Shown: positions 47,751 through 58,101 of the stretch, one piece after another
Layout of the letters: every line of letters starts with the position of its first letter
Position numbering within the stretch: the first letter of the stretch is position 1
Assembly (NCBI GenBank): GCA_009739215.1
Contig: VSJF01000007.1
Span: 1-64,000, forward strand
Length of the DNA: 64,000 bases
DNA from: Floccularia luteovirens
Lineage: Eukaryota; Basidiomycota; Agaricomycetes; Agaricales; Squamanitaceae
Reading direction: 5' to 3'
Made by a program: the position numbers and the translations under genes
The notes under the pieces: model-generated
The model's database searches: none
What the model was told of the DNA's origin: nothing
Seen by the model: the letters and a program-made list of their open reading frames with translations, nothing else

Positions 47751-49013
47751 ATGGATGGGATAGAAGATGAGAAGAAACCATTTGACGCCGAGACCGCACA
47801 TGATGACGATACACAACCGGATCCCGATGAACATCTCATGCTGGACCAGGGGAACGGACGAGTGTGGCTCGTCAAGGTTCGTTGAGTCGCAACACATAAC
47901 AGCTGTTTATCCATGGTCCTTGCACAACTCCAGATCCCGAAGTTCCTCATGGAGCGTTGGACATCAGTTCATGCTGAAGATGTGCATTTAGCGACCCTTC
48001 GTGTATATAGTGGCACCACTGGCACAAACAAAAAACCGAGAATCATCCTTTTCTTGCCTCCTAATCGTGACCCCAATAAACCAAATGCAACACCTCCACC
48101 ACAGAATCCCAACCGACCAACTTTTGATCATACAACATCATATACCACTCTAGGCTCTGAACCAGACTGGTATGAGCTAGAAATGGTCAATGATGCTGTC
48201 GAAAACCAAATAGTTGTCGCTGAACGCCCTAAAGACCCATCTCTCAGTTTATCAACTAGTGCTGCTGCCGCTACAACAAATACCCGTGCAAGGACTACAA
48301 TACTTACGGGGCGCATTAAGCATGAATGTAACCTACGTCCCGCGTTCAGCGAAAGCTATAGAAAACAAATGAGAGAACGCCATAAAAAGTACAATACCCC
48401 TCTGAGACAAATCAGGATGATTGAGGATGCTGGAGTGCCAGGAGGAAGGGGTGGTGTCAACAGGCTTAGTAGCGGTGTTGGTGTTGGAGCGGGTGGTGCC
48501 TTTGGTGATCTAATCGTGCGTGAAATCCTGTTACCATCAAATTTATTTTGGGGGTTGACATATGTCAAACAGAAAACAAAGCCCAAGCAAGGGAAGGGAG
48601 CATTCGAGCGGATGGCTCGTATGCCGAGAAACCAACTTCTCGATCAATTGTTCTCGTTATTCCGCGAATCACCATTGTGGAGTATACGACCACTACGCGA
48701 CAAAACTCAACAACCCGAAGCATATCTAAAAGAGGTTCTGTCGGAAATTGCATTTTTACACCGTAGTGGTGAGCATAACGGTCTTTGGGAACTGAAAGAA
48801 AACTTCAAAGATCCAGACGTACGTAACTCTGTTTTCGGATCTGCTCGCGTTCTCACGACAATTTTTTTTTGTGATGTATAGATGAAAGGCGAGAATGTAC
48901 CCAGTGGAAACCCGAAATCTGATGATGTGAAGATGGAAGGCATTGACGATGATGGTGATGAGGACGACGAAGACGATGATGATGATGATGATGACATGGA
49001 GGAAGTGTCATGA
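47751..49013 (+). CDS. TFG2: Transcription initiation factor IIF subunit beta
   Basis: ATG at 47751; TGA at 49011-49013. Exon 1 gives an acidic start and LDQGNGRVWLVK, joined to IPKFLMERWTSVHAEDVHLA. The dimerisation domain continues through YELEMVNDAVENQIVVAERP and TGRIKHECNLRPAFSESYRK. An intron (about 48511-48573) removes an out-of-place stretch and leads to KTKPKQGKGAFERMARMPRN, the C-terminal winged-helix DNA-binding domain (QLLDQLFSLFRESPLWSIRP, EAYLKEVLSEIAFLHRSGEH, GLWELKENFKD). The tail is an acidic run encoded by GAT/GAC repeats (about 48950-49000). TFIIF beta works with RNA polymerase II and TFIIF alpha at initiation. Confidence 0.95.
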
Positions 49014-49344
49014 CCAAGTATTAGCTTGAGCATATTGATTTCTTTTGACCATTCCATGCAACACCATTGATCAAACTGTATTTCCACTAGTCTGGCTACT
49101 TCTCCTAATCAGTCATGGCATTAAGAATCTTTATAATACAAGTGGCAAATCCGGAATATCAGCTTGTGCTTCTCACGGGAGTTGACATGTTAGCAGGAAC
49201 AGATTGCAAATCAGAATGTTCTTGATTATTGCACAAGATAGTAAAGATGCATCTCCGTCGCCCAACGACCATTCCCGCAACACTCTATGTTTGGATAGAT
49301 AGTCCGGTTCTGGCTATCATCATCTATATACTCCTTCACTAACC
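49014..49344. other. Short intergenic stretch
   Basis: About 330 bp between the TFIIF beta stop and the proposed start of the first PPxY membrane protein gene. A CTATATACTCC stretch near 49324-49334 may act as its TATA element. No gene seen. Confidence 0.35.
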
Positions 49345-50542
49345 ATGGGCCTTCGGGTGGGTAAAACCGAAGTCTATATCCGTTATATCAACAGTGGTAA
49401 TGCCGTATCAAGTTCTTTGCACAGATCTAGGTATATAAGATAGCTGACCTTTGCAATTTGATCTCTAGGGTTCGAACAACTTGCAGACGTTGGGACGGTT
49501 TCTAGGTTTGTAAGACTCATTTACCTATAAATTGAGAAATTATTGAGTAGCGAATAATTTCAGATTCCGGTCACTGAACATCTCCAGTTACCCAGCTATA
49601 ACAACATATGTTTCCAGTTTTTGGCCTTATATAGTCGCTCCAGAGTTTGGGACATTGACCGGCCGACTCAGTATTTCTGCAAGTCCCATAAAGTCAACCC
49701 AGCAACACAAAACATAACTCTCCGAATTGCAGCTCTCATGACCATTGGTGGGCTCATTTATGGCCACCGATCTAACTGGCTCATTCGTTTTAGATCCTAC
49801 GTCTGGCCTCGGAATCGGTGCGATCGTTGGGACCATTGTCGGTTTCACATTACCCGTGACACTTGTCCTGGGGATTCTTCTGTGTAAGAATAATCGACGC
49901 TTAAGGAGCAAACGCACGACAGATGCGGAGTGCTCGTCCCCAAAAAACACAAGTAGGCTTGCTTTCAGTTAAATGACAGTAATGGAATGTCTAATCAGTG
50001 CTGCAGCCCCGGAGGAAGGTGTTAGTAGCAGTGACATGCATCCGATCGCCCATAGGAGGGATGGGTCGACTGGTATGCGATCTTCAATTTCCCGACAGTC
50101 TCAAGAGTCCGTCCATCTTTCGGGGGCAGATAGCGCTATAGTAAGCGCTGAAGTTGATGTAGCCTCAGAACGACATAGCATTGTAGCAAGGGTTGGAACT
50201 CCAAGTGAAAATGAGCTCCCATCCGTGCCACCGACTACATATGGCAACACTCTGCGCTATACTCAACTTGACATAGAGACGGATTCTCTAACCCGCCCAC
50301 CGAGCGCCGTTATGTCTGGTAGTCCACTGCGTGTATACACAATGCATGAAAACCGTCGGAATAGCAGAGCAACATCTACTACAAGCAACAAAACGGCTCC
50401 CCCAGCATACGCTTCAGAGGGCTGGCAGACACCTGATAATGTACCCCTACCGGTGTTTGACTGGGACAGTATACATCATAACCAGTCTTACACCGAGGTT
50501 CCATTCGAAGATGGGATTCAGGGCTTGCCACGAGCCATTTGA
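49345..50542 (+). CDS. Single-pass membrane protein with a TAPPAY (PPxY) motif, copy X
   Basis: The start is uncertain; ATG at 49345 is the first plausible one. The reading frame best supported upstream is NICFQFLALYSRSRVWDIDR and NPATQNITLRIAALMTI. A 46-bp intron (GTGGGC to TTTTAG, about 49749-49794) joins this to DPTSGLGIGAIVGTIVG and the membrane segment FTLPVTLVLGILL, then a basic stop-transfer KNNRRLRSKR. After another intron (about 49950-50006) comes a 170-residue polar, Ser/Thr-rich tail with TAPPAYASEG (50394-50420) and an acidic ending with PLPVFDWD. The layout (short outer part, one span, disordered tail with a PPxY) recurs in the gene at 52904-54472. PPxY motifs bind WW domains of Nedd4/Rsp5 ubiquitin ligases; such binding here is inferred. 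Confidence 0.6.
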
Positions 50543-52903
50543 TGCTCTAGCTAAGGCTCCTCCGGATACGTAATTCTGGAACGATTTTTATTTTCAGCAT
50601 TCGTATATGCGTACATGCTTCCGGTGTATTGTATCTCCGGTAGACCACAGACGATGTTGACCATATTGAACTTGCATTGCAATGTGTATGATTTGCGTAC
50701 CATTAGGAGTCATCAACTCCATCACTATCTGTCGTATATACCCATATTTTGCTTAAAGTTATTCATATTAGAGTTTACTCAATTGTAGATGTCTATTAAC
50801 GCGAATGGTGTTGGCATGATGGAGCGTTTTGAATATTTATGCCGTTTCATTCGGACGTTACTTTTGTAATGCATTTCTTAGTATCCTGGTGCTCCCTTAA
50901 ATTAAATTCAAAAAAAAATCCATTCTATGATCAATGGGGCGATGCCATGTGTAGACCATAACATGCATTTATATGTTATTGACTATTTTGTGCAAGTGTG
51001 GCAAGTGTATTCTCTACATTGTCCTGTGGTGACCTGAACATGAGGTGGTTCACTGGGTATTTGATTATGTTAGTACATTAGGTGGATTGGGTTATATATG
51101 AATAAAGGGACTATTTTGTGCGTTAGGGGAGAAAAAGAAATAATGACATAGATAAGGAGAAATGGGAATTTTTGTTCTGCTTGGCTGTGGCTGGGTAGGC
51201 TGTGTGGGTTTGGCAGGTGAGGGATGGGCTTTTGGCTTTGGAAATAGGAGGGCTCGGATTGGCAGGGGTCAAGCCTTGCGCTCGTTCGGGTCGGCTGTTT
51301 TCTGTTCTAAGGCTCCCTTCATTACACTCCAAAAACTCCAATATTCTATATGGTCATTCTCACATAGAAAGATTCGGCAAATGTTTTGTTTCTCATGTCA
51401 AGCATTGGCTTGATGCGCCGCACCAGTGGTGTCAATTAAGGTGTGGGATTACCTACCTTGCATTGAGTTCTGCACACGTGGATCTGCTCACACCATTTGC
51501 ATGCATCTCTCAAAGTCCATTCTGGATTGAATGAAGGCGTATAGTGTCATAATGATTTCCGGAAGGAACATGAGACTGGCGTATCAGATATCTCATGTTA
51601 GGGCGATCTTCCTTTCTGAATTCCGCTTGGTGGAAGCATCGCCAACAAAAATCACCAGTATTCTCCAGAACCAATGTCAGCCATGTCAAGTCTGGCGGTC
51701 CTGGAGGGTTGACTTCAAGTTCAAGAAGCAATCACCTAACAAGGGGTTTTCTGAGTCGTAGAGGTTATGGCAGACCTTGATGTGACGGAAAGTTTAGCTG
51801 AAACAATGGAAGGATATTTGAAGAAATAATGAACAATGAAATTGACGCCATCATGGAATTTGCACAGGGTTTGAGAGAACCTTTACCTTCTCCAAGCTGG
51901 CATTGGCGTCGGGCTGTAGCGTTTTTAGCGGTAAACACAACGTTTTATTCTGGCGGGGATGCCGCGATATCCGCTCATCCCACGGATCTAGTAACGCGAA
52001 TGATGATAATGGCATGATGGAGCGTTTCGTGTATATCATTGATCCCACCATGATTCGGCCAATACCTTCACACCGCGCCGACAGTAACCAGAATGGTTGT
52101 TGTAACGAACTTTGTGCTCTGGTGCACTCTCCGTTGACCTCCAAAAGCCCTAATGTTCTACAAACTACGGGCAATTATGGTCCATTCTCGCAATCATAGA
52201 AGAATCCAGTAAATATTGCATTTCTCATGAAACCATCAGTCAAACATTAAATTGATGCATTACGTCGGGGCGCCGAGGTACCACCCCTGCCATTTACTGA
52301 ATTCGAAGCAGGACAGTTCGGCAACATATTCCGTTTACCCTCTACCCATGCGCTTCTCCACTACGATGGAACATAGTGTCTTTCCTATTCGGACAGCATC
52401 AAATTTCCGGAGGAAAATATCAAGCTCAGGAACTGATATATGAAAGGCCCGATGCTGTAGTATATAAGGCTTGTGATTGTGGGGTGTTTTGATACTGTTA
52501 GAGCATTCCACTTCTTGCCTTGATTTGACACGTTGCGAGAGGTATGCACTGTAACTTCTGTTGACTAAGACTGTCTACTTAACAAGAGTATACCTAGCAT
52601 TTCAGAATCTCATCCACTCGTTTAAAATATCATATATGTGTAAGTCATTCATTCTTTTGGAATAATTGACCCATTTCACTCTGAATAGACATCGTACATC
52701 GATTTTAGATTCAGGGAACTGTCATTGAAGCCTACCTTCCTTTCTGAATCTCTACGGTACTTTTGGTGTTCCGTGTATTGAAAGCATTGCCAACAAAACA
52801 CCACGTACTATATAATATCCTCCAAAGCGAAACTCAGCTCTTTCAAGTAGTGAGCAACAAAGCTAAATGATCTGTTGGACCTTCAATTTCTGTGACAACA
52901 GGG
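50543..52903. other. 2.4-kb stretch with degenerate duplicated fragments, no intact gene
   Basis: No complete gene is seen. Two fragment pairs repeat in the same order: GCATGATGGAGCGTTT near 50814 and again near 52013; and a block with CTTCCTTTCTGAAT and GCCAACAAAA near 51608-51650 and again near 52736-52800. A TATA-like GTATATAAGGC lies near 52459-52470. These look like remains of a duplication that also made the two PPxY genes. Confidence 0.4.
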
Positions 52904-54472
52904 ATGATCTATTTGCTCATTGGTATCATCGTTGCTGCAGTCATCGGTTACTTTGCATTTGTCGCAATCGTCGCAGCGGTTTTTCTATTGGTGCAAGGTC
53001 TAGTGAGAAAGGGGTCGCGCAAGAGTAGGTCTGGTCCTGGGGCCGATTCTGGTTCGTTTCTTTGAGCTATAGTTTCCATAGAAGTATAGCTCAATTTCAG
53101 TCATTAGTAAACTCTAAGCCTGAAGTACCCCTTACACGGGATCGAGAAGAAGACACAGCTTTAAGCTCCAGAGAGTCTCTTCGCTCAATCTCAAGTCACA
53201 GATTATCATATGTTGATGTGGAGGCAGGGTTGGCTGCAACTGGGGACACGGCAAGGAATACTATCTTAGACGGACGTGTTTCTACTCCCTCTGGTGGGAA
53301 TTCGGGCACTTCAACCCCTACGCGGAACCCTTTTGAGGCAGATATTGATAGCAATCAAGATTCTGCCAGCCGAGATATCAACCACACCAATGATCAGACA
53401 AGTCTCGCAGCTTCAACCTCAGCAATCAGTACAGCACCACCCACATACGTTTCCAACAATAATTCCATACGCGGAACGCTAATACCTTCAGACAACCTTG
53501 AATCAAGATTCTCTCGGATAGATGTAGCCGGGATATTTACGGTGGAACAATTGATCCGCATCCAAAGAGTTCAGACCTTCAATACTCCAACGGAAGATGT
53601 CTCCAACGATGAACATCCATCACATACCCAAAACACAAACATGAACCAACCACCCCAAGAACCTGAACGGGTCCCAAATATTTCTGAGGGAGTCAGCATT
53701 GTACCACAAGGGCCTACTGGGGCTTCTGCTCCTGCACAAAACTCGAATACTTCAGTTCCTAGAGTGGACACTTCTGGCATGGATACTCCAGACATAGCAA
53801 GGCAAGGAAATCACCAGAATAATGAACGTTGGAGAAACACAATGTCTTCTATGTCCAGTGGTAGGACAGCACCTCCTGCATATGTTTCCGATGTTGAGCC
53901 TATGGAAGAAATGCCTATGCCAGCTATCATACGGGGATCCTCAGTGTGGAGGAGTGAACGTAAGTTTACGCCCTTAGGATTTTATCCCATCATTCAATAT
54001 AAATTCCAATTTTTAAGTGCCTGCGAATTCACCCGTGGCGATAACAAATGATACTGACAAGGGTGATTCTGTCAATGGTCGGCCTGTATACCGGCGCCCA
54101 CGGGGACGTTCCCGACCAAACCAAAGGCGCAGATTACCAGAATCCGAATCCGAAGCCATCATCTCAGAACCAGCTGTCCCAGCGAATAACAACAACCATC
54201 AGACTACATACATTCCTTCCACCGAACACTTTTCCCGCATTTCTATGGATATAACCCATATGCGGAGGAGTTCTGGCGAGACTAACGCACATGGTGACAA
54301 CCGCCGGTCAATTATGGCACCATCAACGGTGAGCAGGGGAACCGCACCTCCTGCTTATGATTCCTGGTCAGATGATTGTCGAATTTCCGATGATACGGAG
54401 CCATTGCCAATTGATATCCACAGTAACGAGGTGCCACCTCTTCCGGATACTTCTGTAGGATCAGCAAGATAA
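52904..54472 (+). CDS. Single-pass membrane protein with three PPxY motifs, copy Y
   Basis: ATG at 52904 opens directly with a membrane segment (MIYLLIGIIVAAVIGYFAF, AIVAAVFLLV), then a basic patch (RKGSRKSRS). An intron restoring GADSVNSKPEVPLTRD (donor near 53050, acceptor at 53107) leads to a long polar tail. The tail has TAPPTYVSNN (53431-53460) and RTAPPAYVSDVEPMEEMPMP (53863-53922). After a last intron (about 53961-54018) it has RPRGRSRPNQRRR and GTAPPAYDSWSDD (54338-54376), ending in an acidic/Pro stretch (EPLPIDIHSNEVPPLPD). Relatedness to the gene at 49345-50542 is shown by the same membrane-plus-tail plan and motif. Upstream exons coding an outer domain cannot be excluded. Confidence 0.65.
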
Positions 54473-54744
54473 GTAAAAAATAGACTATACTATGATCTTG
54501 TGCCAGCAAACACATAGTAACACGTTCTTTTATTATCCACTCTTTTTGTCTTGATAGCGAATCGGGGTCAACAGAAAACTGTATAACCGAGTGGTTCCCT
54601 ATGAAACACAAAACCTAATAGCCTAAATAATACATTCCGATCATTTGAACGGTGTACCTTCAGATATACGTATTCTACCCAGTATCAACCGTTTATAAAC
54701 ACAATGCGGGTGACACGGTATATACACAACTAGAACGACCGCTT

Positions 54745-55130
54745 CCCAGCTTCCTCAAGCACTTCTAGGATACCTGGGAACACTCATGAGGCAAAAGATC
54801 AAATTCCACCCGCATCGCTCGTATAGTATGAGTCTGAAGGCCATAACGTTGCTGTCTGGTATAAATCATGGGCGTGGCTATCTGAATATCCCCAGAAGAA
54901 TTTCAAATCAGCCAACGGCTCTTCCAGTAACAATCATATGCCCCTGTCGAACTTGACTTTGAGTTGGCTATCGAATTCCTAATTTGAAGTAATGTGTATG
55001 TATAGGACTTCCCCTGGATGGCTCAGCTCCAGAATCGGAAATCTAACATCCCCTGGCTGCCAGTGCTTGTAACTTGAGCTCTGTTGGAACATTGTCGGCA
55101 TTCGCTACAATTACCTGATCGGTCTTTTCC
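54745..55130 (+). pseudogene. Scrambled remnant of a fungal kinase-like gene
   Basis: On the plus strand, short matches to the two minus-strand kinase-like genes appear: CAGCTTCCTCAAGC (cf. QLPRDLDTW), GAAGGCCATAACGTTGCTGT (EGHNVAV, cf. EGHDVAV), GACTTTGAGTTGGCTATCGA (DFELAIEF), GGACTTCCCCT (cf. GLPLG), then N-terminal-like pieces SSVGTLSA and YNYLIGLF. Order is partly rearranged, the matches are in changing frames and stops are frequent, so this is a non-functional relic of at least one more copy, inverted relative to the others. Confidence 0.6.
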
Positions 55131-55311
55131 GTATTTATGTATCTGACCATCATTCTGAGTCTTAGGCATTCCCGAACATTATGATCATCTATCTACACAT
55201 CTCCTCAGGGTTATTATTCTATTCTTCTGTTGATTCCATTGTATTCTATTGTTCGAAGCATCTCTGGTTAGTAAATGAGATACAGCAAAATGTGGCAGAC
55301 GTGTGGAGATA

Positions 55312-56776
55312 TCAGAAAACATCTTTTAATATTTCAGGTTCAATAAGCAACGACTCAGGTGGCATAGAGTTGACTACACTTCTCAGTTTATCCAGCGCCT
55401 CCTGTGCACTGGGCCTACATAACATATCACTATTAGTCATGTCATGTAGGATATTGTCAATATCGGGTATCCTTGACTGCATGAAGTTCATCAGTTCCTG
55501 ATGAGGAGACAAAACGGTTCGTAACATACATGAAAATCCGAGAAGCTTTTGCAAAGCTGCCAAACATCCGTCTTGAATGGATTATAAGCCTCCCCAGTAG
55601 TCATCTCCGGCGCAGGTGGCCGAGAATACATTTCTGGTTCCGGGATTGACCCCCCAAGGGGAAGTCCCTTGCATACACACTGCTCTGAAGTGTATTCACT
55701 TGGGAATCCGATAGCCAACTCAAAGTCAATTAGATAAACGCGAGGGTGACTGACTGGGACAGTCATGGTTCGCATGGATTCCGGATGCCATTGGATCAAG
55801 AGGTTGTCCCGGAACGCGTCCTGAAAACTGACATCAGCTCAGACAAAAGAATTATGTCTTGGGAGATACTGACACGATGAGCAATCTTCAATTTTCAATT
55901 CATGTATGGATGCAAGGCCCTTGGAGTTTCAAGTCCGAAGTTGTTTCTTCACAAGCCAAACTAAACCTCACCTCTAAGCCTTGTAATACCATATCTATGA
56001 TGTCTCCGACCGAATTCTTGGCCCAAAAACCGTATGCTTCGTCTACTTTGAAACCCACCTTAGGAAATAGTCCAAAGATAATATCTTGATACTGGAATTC
56101 TGCAAACATAGGAAGTATATGGTTGTTGCTGAACAAGCTGTTTGGCTGTTTTGCAATTCTTCTAAGAATATTCAGGTGTTCGTGCCCATCATTTTTTACG
56201 ACAATAACACGGACGGCAACGTCGTGACCTTCTGGTGTGCGAGCCATACGAGTGAGCGGGTTCTGTGGTTGCAATCGATAATCAGATGCTTACAGCTACA
56301 AAACCTATGGATCAGAAGACCAACCAAGTAATTGTAGCTGACCAATGTCGACAAAGTCCCAACGGAGCTTCCCCCTTCACGCCGCTCACCCCGGTGGGGC
56401 GTAACGTATGCGAATCCACTGGCGAGTGGAAGACTCTTACCGGGGCTTCCGACAAGGGAGGAAAACGGGACCTGTGGCCATAGGGTGTATCCTCCATCTT
56501 GGAACACTTGGTACAAGTCTCTCCATATTTGATCTTCTGCTTCTCGAGTTCTCCCGGGTATTCTCCAGGTGTCTAAATCACGAGGAAGCTGTGAAGTTAG
56601 CAAGTTTAGCTGTGGGTTCGATGACAATGAAGCCATCAATATACCGTATCTCTAGGACTTTGTTTGCCAACAGTCACTGTTGTTCTTCGTCGCCATACCC
56701 GTATGTAATATACAAGTGTTACTGATGTAGCCAAGCCTGTTGCAACCAATGTTGCGAATGACCTTGAGAACGACAT
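55312..56776 (-). pseudogene. Fungal kinase-like gene, copy 1, frameshift at the catalytic loop
   Basis: ATG at 56774-56776, with an N-terminal membrane anchor (MSFSRSFATLVATGLATSVT) and basic RVWRRR. Splicing gives LPRDLDTWRIPG, NPLTRMARTPEGHDVAVRVI, FAEFQYQDIIFGLFPKVGFK, the catalytic-loop exon border, DAFRDNLLIQWHPESMRTMT, LIDFELAIGFPSEYTS, PPAPEMTTGEAYNPFKTDVW and RPSAQEALDKLRSVVNSMPP to the TGA at 55312-55314. Seven extra bases (about 55885-55900; GAATTGAAAATTGAAG versus GAATTGAAAG in copy 2) break the frame just before the expected AHRDAFRDN motif. The family keeps DFE rather than DFG. The gene is probably non-functional. Confidence 0.75.
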
Positions 56777-58101
56777 AGTCAATCATCGAGGAGAATTGAC
56801 AGAACGCGAAATATCGTCTTTGGTGTTTTCAGAGCACGTGACCGCGCAACTGGTCCAAAATTAGAATTGCAGTGGCTTAACAAACTTTTATCCCAAACGC
56901 TACCCTGGAATTAGTCTGTAATTGAGCTTTGTCAATTACCATTATGAGCACAGCGTGCGTATAGCACCATATAAATATATTCAACACATGTTTAGAGCTG
57001 TAGTAGGCATATGAAGCTCCCAATTTGCGCAGTTGTGCTACAAAATCATGATGAGTTAATTAAGATTTTGCAACACTAGGTAAATGATAGTATTCGGGAT
57101 CCGGATTATACATCAGTTCCAAAAAGTACATATTTTCGCTGGATTTGAGGATCGGTGCTGTTATAAGTAGAGTATGCCAGGGTCGTGGAGAATTGTCAAG
57201 GCTTGATAACACGTGACCGGCAATTGACGACGTTGAATTTTAATGATTTCTCCCGGCCAACTCAGATCTGTTGCAAATGCATACTATAAGACCATGAGTA
57301 GTCATTACCCCCTAATGTTGCTACCGGCCACAAGGCGATCAGCTCTACAATCCTCCACAAACGGTGGAGAACCAAACTAATTCATGTGTTACCGCTGTGA
57401 GTCCACTGTACAGTTGAGGCTCCTATGCTGCCACCTCCAGCACATTTCTATAACATAACTTGGTCTTGTATTCGGGCCCATCCTAGCTTCCTGCAATTTA
57501 CCCAGGTTCTACTTGACTGGAAGACATACATCCTTCCATCTGGCTTGTCAGCTCCGTCTTGATGCTCTCACGTCAGATCATCCTACTACGCAAAACGATA
57601 ATTGCCCTCAATTACCGCATCATGTTGGCCGAGTTGTGATCACGTATTCTCAGGAGGACATCAGAAAACCATTGAAGACTTTGGTAGAAGAACACCACAA
57701 CTACCTGATTTTCTTCGACCTACATATATTTGTTTTTTCGTGCACACATGCAAACTTCAAACAAACTTCAAAATTTGACGGACAGGTGAAAGTGACGGCC
57801 GAAGCTGGTTCTTAAGCACTTAACTTCTCACACATTCCTCTGTAACCCCCTCATATCTACACGCCAACGAAGACAACCACTCCCCAATCTCCTCAATACA
57901 TCCCGTTGGAATAGGGGGAGTTGCCTAACAGAGAATGAGCGTGCGAGACTCGGTTAACCAGTAGATACAACTATTGTAACGTGACACAATAACTGAGAAC
58001 AAGTCTTCACAGTGTAATCAGATGTACGGAGACACTCGAGGACACTCTATCATCCTCCCCAGCCATTACCAAAAAAACTCCCTACCAAGAAACTGTCAAC
58101 A
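56777..58101. other. 1.3-kb stretch between kinase copy 1 and the NACHT gene
   Basis: Contains the kinase copy 1 promoter (CACGTGACCGCGC at 56835-56847, 59 bp upstream of its ATG) and an orphan copy of the related promoter element CTTGATAACACGTGACCG at 57202-57219 with no gene behind it. No coding region is supported. Confidence 0.45.
56835..56847. promoter_or_regulatory. CACGTGACCGCGC promoter element of kinase copy 1
   Basis: E-box core with a conserved right flank, 59 bp upstream of the start codon. The same core and flank occur 71 bp upstream of kinase copy 2 (62510-62522). Confidence 0.5.

Noticed and set aside
51510..51760. Minus-strand frame with a Pro/Trp/Cys-rich string (PPGPPDLTWLTLVLEN, FCWRCFHQAEF)
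   Set aside because: Either strand could be the once-coding one; the duplicate near 52740-52800 keeps only a few residues and neither copy has a start or splice signals, so it is recorded only as a repeat.
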